A stretch of 64,000 nucleotides of DNA from Nostoc sp. MG11 (GCF_014904695.1 NZ_JACXXN010000001.1:1-64000), one strand, 5' to 3'; shown: positions 47,103 through 57,800, counted from the stretch's first letter. Program-made: numbers and translations. Notes: generated by a model from the letters alone, not told the origin.

Positions 47103-48282
47103 TCAAAAAGGGCTAAAGTGGCCAGAATCCCCATCCTCAATCACCCGTGTGATTTTGGTGCGTCACGCACAGAGTACCTACAATGCCCAAAAGCGTTATC
47201 AGGGAAGTTGCGACGACTCAGTTTTAACCGAAAAGGGGCGCAACGATGCTTATCAAACTGGTGTTGCTCTCAGGGATATAAGGATAGATGCAGTTTATAC
47301 AAGTCCTCTGCGGCGAGTTCAGGAAACTGTAGTTGAGATTTTAGGAGGGATGAAAGTAGAAAAACCTGTCTTGACATCTCCGCTTCTCAAAGAAATCGAG
47401 ATGCCTGCATGGCAAGGACTAACGTACAAATACGTACAAGAACATTTTGCGGCAGACTATCGCTGCTGGAAGGAGCGACCCCACGAGTTTCAGATGACAG
47501 CGCAGGTAGAAAGGCAGTCAAGATCTGCTATATGTGTCCAACAACAATGCTTCCCAGTACTGGATTTGTACGATCGCGCTGATCAATTCTGGCAAGAAAT
47601 TCTGCTATTTCATACTGGCAAGACTATCCTGATTGTCAGCCATAGCGGCACAATTCGGGCGTTAATTAGTACTGCGATCGCAATGAAATTTGAGCAATAC
47701 CACGTTCTCCAACAATCAAACTGTGGCATCAGCATCCTAAATTTTCCCACACTCGGACATCAGCAGGCGCAACTTGCGGCAATGAATCTTACTACTCATC
47801 TAGGTGAAGTTCTACCCAAGGTAAAGGATGGTAAACAAGGTCTGCGTCTACTTTTTATACCAGCTATTGGCACAGTCACACATTTAATTCAAAAGCTAGC
47901 TGAACGCCTTCAGACAATAACAATTGATTTTAGCCTTAACAGCGATTTGGAAAGTTCTCAACACATCGCCGAGCAACTACTTAAATATCATGCCGAAACG
48001 GTACAAATCCAAGTATCACATAAATATTTCCCTCAGACTGTGCAGCAACAGCTTTCATCTCAACGCGCCATGATGTCATCTAATGACATGGACTCACCCC
48101 ATCTTATAACAGGATTAATAGTAGCCTCTCCCTCCATTATCCAGAATTTGCTAAGTCAGGTTTTAGATACCTCACCACAGTGCTTGAATCTGATTCCCGA
48201 TACCCTAAGTATTATTTACTATCCTCTAAAAAGCCGTACCCCTGTGCTGCAAGCCATGAATGTTACTGATTTTAATTGGTGA
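47086..48282 (+). CDS. Two-domain histidine phosphatase
   Basis: The 398-residue protein has a full histidine-phosphatase domain at 18-225: ITRVILVRHAQSTYN with the phosphorylated His27, YTSPLRRVQETV, and LIVSHSGTIRALI with His186. The remaining 170 residues look like a second domain of the same fold without the RH(G/A) start (ending LIPDTLSIIYYPLKS), as in other cyanobacterial double-domain members. It overlaps the exporter gene, and GAGG nine bases before ATG 47086 supports that start. It may dephosphorylate a sugar phosphate or phospholipid intermediate of the same pathway. A role as a general phosphoglycerate mutase cannot be excluded. Confidence 0.85.
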   Translation: MQLKLDQKGLKWPESPSSITRVILVRHAQSTYNAQKRYQGSCDDSVLTEKGRNDAYQTGVALRDIRIDAVYTSPLRRVQETVVEILGGMKVEKPVLTSPLLKEIEMPAWQGLTYKYVQEHFAADYRCWKERPHEFQMTAQVERQSRSAICVQQQCFPVLDLYDRADQFWQEILLFHTGKTILIVSHSGTIRALISTAIAMKFEQYHVLQQSNCGISILNFPTLGHQQAQLAAMNLTTHLGEVLPKVKDGKQGLRLLFIPAIGTVTHLIQKLAERLQTITIDFSLNSDLESSQHIAEQLLKYHAETVQIQVSHKYFPQTVQQQLSSQRAMMSSNDMDSPHLITGLIVASPSIIQNLLSQVLDTSPQCLNLIPDTLSIIYYPLKSRTPVLQAMNVTDFNW

Positions 48283-48460
48283 TTGGGCATTAGTAAGACT
48301 CATCATTCAACCAAGCACAAATAACAAAGGACAAATGACAAATGTCTATGGCACTAACACTAAAGTACCAAAGAAAAATACTGAGATATTAAAAGAGCTA
48401 CTTTTAACCTCAAACATATACCAGTTGTGTAAGTCCTGACTAAAAAACATTCCGGCTTAG
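48283..48460. other. Short spacer with heptamer repeat
   Basis: The spacer includes GGACAAATGACAAATG, the same tandem-repeat type found inside uvrA. No gene is present. It contains the porin promoter region. Confidence 0.5.
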
Positions 48461-50044
48461 ATGAAAAAACAATATCAGTCAAGAAATATCTGGAATGTCT
48501 GCTATATCACCTTGCTTGCCTTTACAACTATTATTTCACTGGAAAGTAGGATTTTTGCTCACGAAGCCCCTTCTCTCTTCACTGATTACGACATTGATAA
48601 CACTAATTCTCTCGCCAAAATCAATGCTGTTTCTGAGTTAGCAGAAATTCAACCTACTGACTGGGCTTTTCAATCTCTAATATCCTTAATGAAGCGCTAT
48701 GGTGTGGTTGCAGGTCATTCTGAGAGCATCTTTAGTGGCAACCAAGCCATGACTCGCTATGAATTTGCTGCCAATCTTGCCGCAACCATGAACCGCATCA
48801 ATGAACTGACAGCAGATGCTAACACAGCCAGTCAGGAAGACCTGGAAATTTTGAAACGGTTGCAAGCTGAGTTTGGCAAAGAACTAGAGGTTTTACAGGG
48901 ACGATTAGACAGTGTGGAAGCCCGAATCGAGTCTACACATTCGTTTTCTCCAACTACGAAATTAGAAGGCGAAGTTATTTTTGCTGTCTCTGGAGTTGGC
49001 GGCGGTGAAAAAGCTGATGGCAGTGGTGATACTATCGATAGCAATCTGACTTTGAGTAGTCGGGCACGCCTGACCTTTAATACCAGCTTTACTGGTAAAG
49101 ACCGCCTGAAAGTTCGCCTGCAAGCCAGTAATCTTCCTAGAATAGATAATGCTACGGAAACTGACATGGCTCGTTTAGCCTTTCAGAGCAACAGCGATAA
49201 TCAATTTGAATTGAGTGTCTTAGAATATCGCTTTCCCATAGGAGAGCAAGCTACTGCTTATCTTGAGGCGGAAGGCGGCGATCTTGATGATTTTACCGAT
49301 ACGCTTAATCCTTTTTTCAGTGGTAGTGGTAGTGGTTCCATTTCCCGTTTTGCACAGCGCAACCCAATTTATCGGCAGGGCGGAGGGGCTGGAGTCGGAT
49401 TGGTTTACGATTTTAGTGACTCAATCAGCTTGAGTTTGGGGTATGTGGCTGACGATGTGAATGATCCAGAAGTTGGGTTTGGTGAAGCGGAATACGGGGC
49501 GATCGCTCAACTCAATCTCGAACCCAGCGACTCTTTGAAAGTCGGCTTAACCTACATTCACTCTTACAACAGCCTCGAAACCGGAACCGGCAGTTCCCGC
49601 GCCAATGATCCTTTTGATGACGAGAGTGATGCAATCATTGCAGACTCTTTTGGTTTACAATCAACCTTTGATGTTAACGATGGTTTAACTATCTCTGGTT
49701 GGGTTGGTTTTACTCACGCAACAGCAATAGATCTGCCAAACAACCCAGTAGCAAACGTTTTTAACTGGGCGTTAACTTTGGCTTTCGTCGATTTGGGCAG
49801 CGAAAACAGCATTGGCGGAATTGCGATCGGTCAACCACCCAAAGTTACTAGTAATGACTTTGAGATTGCAAATCAGCTATACGAAGATGAAGATACATCT
49901 CTCCATTTAGAAGCCTTCTACCGCTTCCAAGTTGATGATCATATCGCCATCACTCCAGGATTATTGATGATTACTAACCCAGAACATGATCGCCAAAACG
50001 ACACAATCTATATCGGCACAATTCGCACAACTTTCAGCTTTTAA
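48461..50044 (+). CDS. SLH-OprB outer-membrane porin
   Basis: The 527-residue protein has a signal peptide (WNVCYITLLAFTTIISLES), one SLH domain (about 63-125; QPTDWAFQSLISLMKRYGVV and MTRYEFAANLAATMNR), a coiled coil (LKRLQAEFGKELEVLQGRLD) and a C-terminal OprB-type beta barrel ending in Phe (TIYIGTIRTTFSF). In cyanobacteria this family forms the major outer-membrane channels and binds the wall by the SLH domain; several are linked to iron or inorganic ion uptake. Its place after the glycosyltransferase set may be incidental, as it has its own spacer. Confidence 0.93.
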   Translation: MKKQYQSRNIWNVCYITLLAFTTIISLESRIFAHEAPSLFTDYDIDNTNSLAKINAVSELAEIQPTDWAFQSLISLMKRYGVVAGHSESIFSGNQAMTRYEFAANLAATMNRINELTADANTASQEDLEILKRLQAEFGKELEVLQGRLDSVEARIESTHSFSPTTKLEGEVIFAVSGVGGGEKADGSGDTIDSNLTLSSRARLTFNTSFTGKDRLKVRLQASNLPRIDNATETDMARLAFQSNSDNQFELSVLEYRFPIGEQATAYLEAEGGDLDDFTDTLNPFFSGSGSGSISRFAQRNPIYRQGGGAGVGLVYDFSDSISLSLGYVADDVNDPEVGFGEAEYGAIAQLNLEPSDSLKVGLTYIHSYNSLETGTGSSRANDPFDDESDAIIADSFGLQSTFDVNDGLTISGWVGFTHATAIDLPNNPVANVFNWALTLAFVDLGSENSIGGIAIGQPPKVTSNDFEIANQLYEDEDTSLHLEAFYRFQVDDHIAITPGLLMITNPEHDRQNDTIYIGTIRTTFSF

Positions 50045-50227
50045 AAATCAGTAGACTTACAAAATAGAGTATAAAACCCGAAACTCTATAGAGACGTTAT
50101 ATATAACGTCTCTGTATATTCTTCTTATTAAAAACCGGGAATATTAAAGAATATTACAAATTGTGGTGTCATATATTCAGGCTTATTTGGAAAGTTCAAA
50201 CAATGACAACCACAACAATATCAATAA

Positions 50228-50391
50228 GAGGATGTTTGAAAAGTCCTGTTTTTGGTAGCAAAAGGTTTTAGATCCCCCCTAACCCCCCTTAAAAAAGGGG
50301 GGAACCGGAGTCAAAGTCCCCCTTTTTAAGGAGGATTTAGGGGGATCTAAAAGTGCCTAAAATCACAGCCAACCACTTTTCAAACAACCTC
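50228..50391. mobile_element. MITE with 17-bp inverted ends
   Basis: The ends GAGGATGTTTGAAAAGT (50228-50244) and ACTTTTCAAACAACCTC (50375-50391) are inverted repeats with one mismatch. The inner arms TTTTAGATCCCCCC and GGGGGATCTAAAA also pair, making the whole element a long imperfect palindrome. TAA is present directly on both sides (50225-50227 and 50392-50394) as a target duplication. No transposase frame fits within 164 bp, so it is a non-autonomous element. Confidence 0.8.
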
Positions 50392-50487
50392 TAACTAGCA
50401 AAGTAAAATCTACATAGAAGTGGCAGCAAGCATAGCTGTCTAGCTGATTTTAATACAACGTCGTTGAGAATTTGTTTATGGACTCTT

Positions 50488-50528
50488 AAGAATCCCCCGA
50501 CTGTTTAAACAGTCGGGTGAGTGTCAAG
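50488..50528. repeat. Palindromic hairpin resembling an IS200/IS605 right end
   Basis: A perfect 22-bp palindrome (CCCGACTGTTTAAACAGTCGGG at 50496-50517 as arms) is framed by AAGAATCC and GAGTGTCAAG. That frame, AAGAATCC-hairpin-GAGTGTCAA, is known from right ends of IS200/IS605-type elements in cyanobacteria, which also form the 3' part of TnpB guide RNA. No tnpB or tnpA is nearby. It may equally act as a terminator for the minus-strand gene that follows. Confidence 0.5.
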
Positions 50529-50558
50529 CAGGCTTGCTTGCTTTGTTATGGATGTAAC

Positions 50559-51296
50559 TTAACTAACAATCTTTTCCGGCTTCTGCAACCCAACTCGCCA
50601 GCGCAGAAGTCCAGCAGCAAGAGCCATAAAAATACCCCAGGCTAACGGTAGCCAGATAATAGCCCAGTTTCCACCAGGCCACTCTACATTTAGTCCTTCA
50701 CCTAACCAGTAAATGCCAAATCCCATCAGCAGCATTGCTGCGACAAATTTCATCGGCTTAACAGGTATTTGATTGAGTGGAGTTCGGAATAAGAATGCAA
50801 ACACGGCTAACCCAACTGCTGCAACTACAGCCCCACTAATGGCGTCTATCCATTGACCTCCAGCAGCACCTAATGTGACTACTGCGATCGCCACCTCTAC
50901 ACTATCCAACAGCGCACCCTTAAATGTGGTAACTACAGCAAACCAGTTCCAGCTAGATTGGTTGTCTTCTTTTGCTAGTTCTGCTTCTAGCCTGTCTTCT
51001 TTGTCACCTCCACGCTTAGGAATGCCGCCGTAGTACTTAATAATTGAGCGTGTCCACTTCTGCCCAAATAACAGTAGTAAACTGCCTGCAACAACCCTCA
51101 AAATGTCTACGGGGATGAGCGTCAAACTTTTTCCTAAGATGAGTGAGACAATTATTGTTAAAGCAATGCCACTACCTGAGCCAACTAGGGCGTTACGCCA
51201 ACCTGCTAGCCTACCGACAACGATGACTATGCCCAGAATCTCAACTAACTCAATCAGAGATCCTGCAAAACTGGCAAGAAAGATTTCCCAATTCAT
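50559..51296 (-). CDS. COG4280-like multi-pass membrane protein
   Basis: The 245-residue protein has about seven membrane helices. Two related halves each contain an acidic residue within a hydrophobic stretch: ASFAGSLIELVEILGIVIVV and TTFKGALLDSVEVAIAVVTL. This two-fold E-x-x-E pattern is typical of cation transporters of the LysE/GDT1/COG4280 group. The charged loop between halves is cytoplasmic (KRGGDKEDRLEAELAKEDN). The substrate is unknown; divalent metal transport is a reasonable guess. It stands alone, between a MITE region and the chlB leader. Confidence 0.75.
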   Translation of the reverse strand: MNWEIFLASFAGSLIELVEILGIVIVVGRLAGWRNALVGSGSGIALTIIVSLILGKSLTLIPVDILRVVAGSLLLLFGQKWTRSIIKYYGGIPKRGGDKEDRLEAELAKEDNQSSWNWFAVVTTFKGALLDSVEVAIAVVTLGAAGGQWIDAISGAVVAAVGLAVFAFLFRTPLNQIPVKPMKFVAAMLLMGFGIYWLGEGLNVEWPGGNWAIIWLPLAWGIFMALAAGLLRWRVGLQKPEKIVS

Positions 51297-51736
51297 AAAA
51301 TTAATACCTCACAGTTGTGGTTTTATAGTCAAGACTTACGCAACTGGCACATATATTTTCTGTTATGAAGGTTAAGAGTCAAGAGTCAAGAGTCCAGGTT
51401 TTTTGGACTCTTGAACGCTAGTTGCTATAAGTCGGTATAGCCAACGGCACTTCTATATCTGGTGTTGATGGTTAACACAACACTCCAAATTAAAAACAAA
51501 TTTGCTGAAATATTAAAATTTATTTAAATTAAACAACATGAATGTTGTTAAAGTTGGAAGCTACATCCCAATCACTAACGAGGTTTGAGGGATATCTACG
51601 GCTAGCTAAGCTTACATGCGGCAGATGAAACCCTTACAAGTCTTCACTTCATCAAGGCTACAACTTTTGAGACAATCAGAAACGACTTAATAATCAAGCA
51701 CTTATAGTCCACATATTATCGGGTAGAGACACAAAC
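51297..51736. other. Intergenic region with repeat scars upstream of chlB
   Basis: At 51333-51345 GACTTACGCAACT faces AGTTGCTATAAGTC (51420-51433), an imperfect inverted pair like MITE ends. Between them lies a heptamer repeat (AAGAGTCAAGAGTC) and a 10-bp stem hairpin at 51386-51414. The rest up to 51736 should hold the chlB promoter; I recognise no specific site. Confidence 0.45.
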
Positions 51737-53263
51737 ATGAAATTGGCTTACTGGATGTATGCAGGCCCAGCCCACATCGGCACTCTCAGGATCGCTAGTT
51801 CTTTTAAAAACGTTCATGCGATCATGCACGCCCCCATTGGCGATGACTACTTTAACGTAATGCGCTCCATGCTATCGCGGGAGAGGGATTTTACTCCGGT
51901 GACAACTAGTGTCGTTGACCGTAACGTTTTGGCACGTGGCTCTCAAGAGAAGGTGGTAGATAACATTACCCGCAAGGATGCCGAGGAACACCCTGATCTG
52001 ATTGTGTTAACTCCTACTTGCACCTCCAGCATTTTGCAAGAAGACCTGCACAACTTTGTCGAACGAGCGCAGCTGGAAGCAAAAGGAGACGTAATGCTGG
52101 CGGATGTGAACCATTACCGCTACAACGAACTGCAAGCAGCCGATCGCACTCTAGATCAAATCGTCCAATATTACATAGAGAAAGCCCGCAAGCGGGGCGA
52201 ATTGCCTGAAGGCAAAACAGCGAAGCCCTCAGTTAACATTATCGGTACTACTACCCTCGGTTTCCACAACAATCACGACTGCACCGAACTCAAACGGTTG
52301 ATGGCTGACTTGGGGATTGAGGTAAATACCTTAATTCCCGAAGGTGCTTCGGTGAACGACTTGAAGAAGATGCCTAAAGCCTGGTTTAACCTAGTGCCTT
52401 ACCGTGAACTCGGTTTAACCACAGCTCGTTACCTAGAAGAACAATTCGGCACACCTTATATAGACATTACTCCAATGGGTGTAGTGGAAACTGCCCGTTG
52501 TATTCGCAAGATTCAGCAGGTAATCAACGCTCAAGGCGCAGAAGTTGACTACGAAGACTTTATCAACGAGCAAACCTTGCATGTATCTCAAGCTGCTTGG
52601 TTCTCCCGTTCTATTGACTGTCAAAACTTGACTGGCAAAAAAGCTGTGGTCTTTGGTGACAACACCCACGCCGCCGCCATTACCAAGATTCTGGCGCGAG
52701 AAATGGGGATTCACGTTGTTTGGGCTGGAACCTACTGTAAATATGATGCAGACTGGTTCCGCGAACAGGTAAGCGAGTATTGCGATGAAGTGCTAATCTC
52801 CGAAGATCACGGTGCAATTGGGGATGCGATCGCCCGCGTCGAACCCTCTGCTATTTTCGGTACTCAAATGGAACGCCACGTTGGTAAGCGCTTGGATATT
52901 CCCTGCGGCGTAATTGCTGCACCAATCCACGTCCAAAACTTCCCCATTGGCTACAAACCATTTATGGGTTACGAAGGGACGAATCAGATTACAGATTTGA
53001 TCTACAATTCCTTCACTTTGGGAATGGAAGATCACCTGTTAGAAATCTTCGGTGGTCACGATACCAAAGAAGTAATTACTAGAGGAATTTCTGCTGATTC
53101 TGACCTCAACTGGACAAAAGATGGTCAAGCAGAATTGAATAAGATTCCTGGATTTGTTCGCGGTAAAGTGAAGCGAAATACTGAGAAATTTGCCCGCGAT
53201 CGCGGTTTCAAAGAAATCAACGCTGAGGTGTTGTACGCTGCCAAGGAAGCTGTGGGGGCTTAA
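51737..53263 (+). CDS. chlB: Light-independent protochlorophyllide reductase subunit B
   Basis: ChlB with ChlN forms the catalytic part of the dark-operative enzyme that reduces protochlorophyllide to chlorophyllide, with electrons from ChlL. The 508-residue product is full length, beginning [20 protein letters not shown]. Asp36 (HAPIGDDYF) is in the position that provides the unusual fourth ligand of the 4Fe-4S cluster shared with Chl[33 protein letters not shown] and the C-terminal domain ([20 protein letters not shown]) complete the family. chlL and chlN are not in this window, as often happens in cyanobacteria where chlB lies apart. Confidence 0.97.
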   Translation: MKLAYWMYAGPAHIGTLRIASSFKNVHAIMHAPIGDDYFNVMRSMLSRERDFTPVTTSVVDRNVLARGSQEKVVDNITRKDAEEHPDLIVLTPTCTSSILQEDLHNFVERAQLEAKGDVMLADVNHYRYNELQAADRTLDQIVQYYIEKARKRGELPEGKTAKPSVNIIGTTTLGFHNNHDCTELKRLMADLGIEVNTLIPEGASVNDLKKMPKAWFNLVPYRELGLTTARYLEEQFGTPYIDITPMGVVETARCIRKIQQVINAQGAEVDYEDFINEQTLHVSQAAWFSRSIDCQNLTGKKAVVFGDNTHAAAITKILAREMGIHVVWAGTYCKYDADWFREQVSEYCDEVLISEDHGAIGDAIARVEPSAIFGTQMERHVGKRLDIPCGVIAAPIHVQNFPIGYKPFMGYEGTNQITDLIYNSFTLGMEDHLLEIFGGHDTKEVITRGISADSDLNWTKDGQAELNKIPGFVRGKVKRNTEKFARDRGFKEINAEVLYAAKEAVGA

Positions 53264-53311
53264 TGATAATTTAGTTATCAGCTATAAAACTGCTGATAGC
53301 TAGAATTCTAG

Positions 53312-53343
53312 AGAAGAGTGTTTCTTTGAAAGAACACTCTTCT
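53312..53343 (+). terminator. Terminator hairpin of chlB
   Basis: The arms AGAAGAGTGTT and AACACTCTTCT are perfect, 11 bp each, around a 10-base loop, 48 bases after the chlB stop. The run of T that follows is weak (GATTATTATT). Confidence 0.65.
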
Positions 53344-53748
53344 GATTATTATTAAATAAATTCAACTGCACAAACTAATTTATTAAAAATAATGCGTTTC
53401 TAAATAGCAATCAATTATCCAGCAGTTCTAACGAAAATAGACTATGCACCAGACTAATTAAAACTCTAAAAATAGTTCAGTTTATCGGTTACTTCATTGT
53501 AGTCGTTTAGCTGAGTTTCCTGACAGTTCTTCTTTCGCTACTCTAGAAACTCAACGAAATCTAAAACTTACTGTTGTGCATTTTTCGAGAGGTCTTCTAG
53601 TTTCTCCAAAATCTTTTCTTTGAGAGAATCCATGCTTACAGCCACGATTTTTATTGAACAGTGTAACTCATAGCCCCTATCTTTCAAAATAGGTTTTTTG
53701 TCAGCTTTGAATTAGGTATGACTTTACAGATAATTTCAGCTATTTTTG
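53344..53748. other. Intergenic region
   Basis: No gene is firmly supported. A minus-strand frame at 53568-53633 encodes MDSLKEKILEKLEDLSKNAQ and is discussed among the rejected items. Otherwise the region is AT-rich without clear structure. Confidence 0.4.
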
Positions 53749-54261
53749 TTACATTCTTCGCTCTTTAATTTCTCTATGTGCAGTTCTGTTTATAGAATAG
53801 GCGCTTCCCCTAAAGCTCAATTTATAGATTACTGGTGGTGTAATTATTTCAGTCGATTGGACATTAGGATCAGCGCGAACAAAATAATTACATCCCCTAA
53901 AGCTCAATTTATGGGTTACTAATGGTACGGTTACTCCATTTGATTTGGCATCAAGGTCAGCACGATAGGAAGCCCCACGGTAGATTAAGTTATAATCTGG
54001 TTCAGATTTGGGAACTGGCTGTTGTGGATGTTGTGTTTCCCTGCTGACCACCTTGCTTGTGTAGTATTCGTAGCTTGTACTGATAAGAATAAGAATTAAT
54101 AGTAGAAGTAAAATCTGCCAAGGAGCTAACATTAAACCCAAAATCAGGCTGATAGCTGCAAATACAGCTACTAAATGTGAGATTTCATTATTAGTTTTTT
54201 TTAATAAAAAATAGCCAGTGATGAAACAAGCACACGGTATACTCAAAAAGTACAAAGCCAT
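53749..54261 (-). CDS. Membrane protein with three DUF4278-like motifs
   Basis: The 170-residue protein has two or three membrane helices in its first 65 residues (FLSIPCACFITGYFLL, SHLVAVFAAISLILGLML, ILLLLLILILIST). A soluble part follows with three copies of the (Y/F)RGxxY motif: NLIYRGASYRAD, KLSFRGCNYFVR and KLSFRGSAYSIN. DUF4278 proteins in cyanobacteria usually carry one such motif and no membrane part; here it is tripled and membrane-anchored. The function is unknown. The gene stands alone between chlB and the primase-helicase. Confidence 0.75.
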   Translation of the reverse strand: MALYFLSIPCACFITGYFLLKKTNNEISHLVAVFAAISLILGLMLAPWQILLLLLILILISTSYEYYTSKVVSRETQHPQQPVPKSEPDYNLIYRGASYRADLDAKSNGVTVPLVTHKLSFRGCNYFVRADPNVQSTEIITPPVIYKLSFRGSAYSINRTAHREIKERRM

Positions 54262-54861
54262 ATTTCCTACATTCGGAACAAAAGCAAAGGGTTTATAAAG
54301 CAGATTGAACTTGTTTGGAAGGTTGTTGTTTATTTTACCTCCAATTAGTTTTTGAAGTTACCGTGCTACTTGAGTAAAAGTGTTACCTCAATGTATCTGT
54401 ATTAGCCTTGTTTGCGAAAGAAAAATTAATAGCCTTGGCTATCTCAAAGTTTTATCAGTATACCTTTAGGATTCTGTCAATTGAGCGTTTTTGTCTTGAT
54501 TCATCTCAGAGATGTCACATCCCAAACATGAGGCTTGGTAACAGATGGATGCTCAGTGTACAGTTCTGAAGTAGATGAAGATGTTACCCTATAGCGATCG
54601 TTGCTGCAACCCCTCTAGCGATCGCATTCCTTAATGGATAAATATACTGATAAATAAAAAATAACACTAAACAAATATTACAATACAAAATTATTACTTC
54701 AGGAATCTAATAGGCAGAATAACCCACTGAAGTCTTAACCGATGTATCTCCGACAACGAAGTAAAAAAAGCATCATTAAGACCTCGCAATCTCTCTTATG
54801 AATAACTAGCAGATGCATGTTAGTGTTTTAATCTCATCGTCCTCCTCCCGCGCCTTGTCCT
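54262..54861. other. Intergenic region upstream of the primase-helicase
   Basis: About 600 bases without a gene. I searched for iterons or other origin-like direct repeats because of the replication-type gene that follows; only two HIP1-related sites (AGCGATCG at 54,593 and GCGATCGC near 54,618) stand out, and they are common genome-wide. No origin is claimed. Confidence 0.45.
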
Positions 54862-57800
54862 ATGCATCTGCAACATTTACACCCACAACACCTTGAAGAA
54901 TTAGTCAAGAGCAGTGGCATAGATTTACACCTGATACAGCTCAATTTTAAGTCTCTTCAAGGCGAGAATGCCTATGAGTACCTGTTAATTTCTGAGCTAC
55001 TTCCCCGTACTAATACGGGAATGGTGAAAAGCAGCTGGTTGCACCGTTATGCTCATATTACTGAAGGCGGTTGGTGGTGTTCTGGACTAGATCCTCTAAA
55101 TGATTGGCAGATAATGGAGTGGGGATGCTTTAAGCCAAACAAACCCCGACAAAATAACAATGGTAAGTTCGTTAAATACGAGCATCCACCCAGTACATCA
55201 ACACGAGTGTTTTGTTTACGGGTATCGCTGCAAGTATGGCAGCAAGTCGCCCAGCGTTACAACCTAGTCATGCCTGACAATATCAGCATTACCCCCGATG
55301 GCGAAGCTGAAGGCTTCTGGCAATGGGTGATGCAACAGAATATCCCCCTAATCATCTGCGAGGGTGTCAAGAAAGCAGCAGCATTGTTGACACAAGGCTA
55401 TGCAGCTATTGGTATTCCTGGAATTACCAGCAGTTATCGGGTTGTCAAAGATGAGTTCGGCAAAGTCACCCGTCGTCAGCTGATTCCCGACTTAGCGAAG
55501 TTTGCTATTACAAAGCGTAGCTTTTATATTTGCTTTGATTATGAAACTCAACCAAAAAAAATTGCTGCTATAAATAATGCTATTTCTCAACTTGGTTGTT
55601 TGTTTCAACAAAAAAATTGCTCGGTTAAAGTTGTCGAACTTCCAGGGATAGAAAAAGGAGTTGATGAATTTATTGTTGCTAAAGGTGCAACTGCTTTCGA
55701 TAAAATTTATCGTCAAAGCGTTGATTTAGAAATTTACCTTGCTCAAACTAAACCTCACACAGAGTTAACAATTCCAGCTACGCTCACCATCAACCGTCCC
55801 TATATAGGTGAAATCCCTTTCCCCACCTCTGGATTAGTAGGAGTAAAATCAGCAAAAGGAACGGGTAAAACTACAGCACTTCAAAGCGTTGTTAAACAAG
55901 CCAAAAGTAGAAATCAACCTGTTTTATTAATTACTCATAGAATTATTTTGGGGCGGTTTTTGTGTGAAAAAATTGGTATTCAATGGGGAATAGGTAAAGA
56001 AGACGGAGAGAAGGGAAGAGTTGGAGAATGGGAAAATTATAAAGCACTTTCCTCCACTCCTCCAATTTTGCACTCGCGCTATCCGCTCCATTCTTTGGGA
56101 TTATGTGTTGATTCTATTTGGAAACTTAACCCTGAAAACTGGCGCGGGGCAATAGTAATTTTAGATGAAGTAGAGCAATCTTTGTGGCATCTACTCAATA
56201 GTAATACTTGTAAACACAAGCGTGTCAAAATTTTAAAATTATTCCAGCAACTAATTGCTACAGTTCTGACAACTGGAGGGTTAGTAATTGCTCAAGATGC
56301 TGATTTATCAGATGTTTCCTTAGAATATTTGCAAGGATTAGCAGGAATTAAATTAATGCCTTGGGTGGTTGTAAATCAATGGAAACCTCAACAAGGTTGG
56401 GATGTTACTTTTTACGATTCTCCTAACCCAACGCCGCTAATTCATCAACTGGAATTAGATTTACTTGCAGGACGTAAATGTTACGTGACTACTGATAGTC
56501 GCTCTGGGCGTTATAGTTGTGAAACAATCGAACGTTATCTAAAAGAGCGCTTACAAAAACTACGACGGCAATTTCCTAAAACCCTCGTAGTTAGTAGCCA
56601 TACGACAAACACGCCTGGTCACGCAGCGGTTGATTTTATAGCAGCTATTAATCAAAAAATACCTGAATATGATGGCGTTTTTGTAACCCCTAGCCTTGGT
56701 ACAGGAATTAGTATTGATGTCCAGCACTTTGACCGGGTTTACGGCGTCTTTCAAGGGGTAATTCCTGACTCAGAAGCACGACAAGCATTAGCAAGAGTAC
56801 GAGATGATGTGCCGCGTATTGTCTGGTGTGCTAAGCGAGGTATTGGCTTAATTGGTAGTGGTAGTACAAATTATCGATCGCTATCTGATTGGTATCAGGA
56901 AAATCAAAAGGAAAACTTAGCTTTGCTGAGTCCACTACATAAAATAGATGTGGATTTGCCTTTAGTTTATGATCCTATTCATTTGCGAACTTGGGCAAAG
57001 TTATCTGCAAGAGTAAATGCTTCTATTCGCCTCTACCGTCAATCGATGCAAGATGGTTTAATTGCTGATGGGCATAAAATACAGATGCGAAGTAACGCTG
57101 TTCATAATAATATTATTCGAGATTTACGCTTAGCTTTTATGGCGACTGATCCTAACGACTTAGCTACCCGCAGAAGATTAATTTTAGAAATTGTCAAAGT
57201 TCAAAAAGATTGGGTACAAAGCCGCCAGAAAGCTAAAGAAATTAAGCGGAAAATTAAAGAAATTAAGCAGCAAAATCAATTAGCAGCCGCGGCGGCTGTA
57301 GCTAAGGCGAGGGATATTGATTACGTAGAATATGAGCAGCTATTAGCTAAACATTCTCTTACTGATGCAGAACGTAACCAAATCAATAAATATCTTCTCA
57401 GACAAAGGTATGGAATAGAAGTTACTCCCATGCTGAAATTGCAAGATGAACAAGGATATTATTGTCAATTGTTAATTCACTATTATCTAACTCATGAAAG
57501 TGAGTATTTTCATGTCAGAGATCAGCAAGAATGGCATCAGCAGTTGTCTTGGGGAGAAGGGAAAGTTTTTTTACCAGATTTAAAAACTTACACACTAAAA
57601 GTTGAAGCAATGAGAGCTTTAGGAATGCTACAATTTCTTGAATTAGAACGAAGATTTACTGAAAACGACGCTGATTTAATATTGCTAAAAAATGTTGCGT
57701 TTCAGCATAGTAAACATATTAAAAGAGCGCTTGGTATTAGCTTAGATAGTGAGAAAGAGCAAGTTTCGGGAATGAAAATACTCAGCCGACTGTTAAATTT

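Noticed and set aside
53568-53633. 21-codon minus-strand frame MDSLKEKILEKLEDLSKNAQ
   Set aside because: It resembles the start of DUF2281-like small antitoxins, but it is too short, has no ribosome site and no continuation in another frame that I could find.
54262-54861. Iteron-type replication origin before the CyRepA1 gene
   Set aside because: No clustered direct repeats were seen; the only repeated motif is the genome-wide HIP1 octamer.
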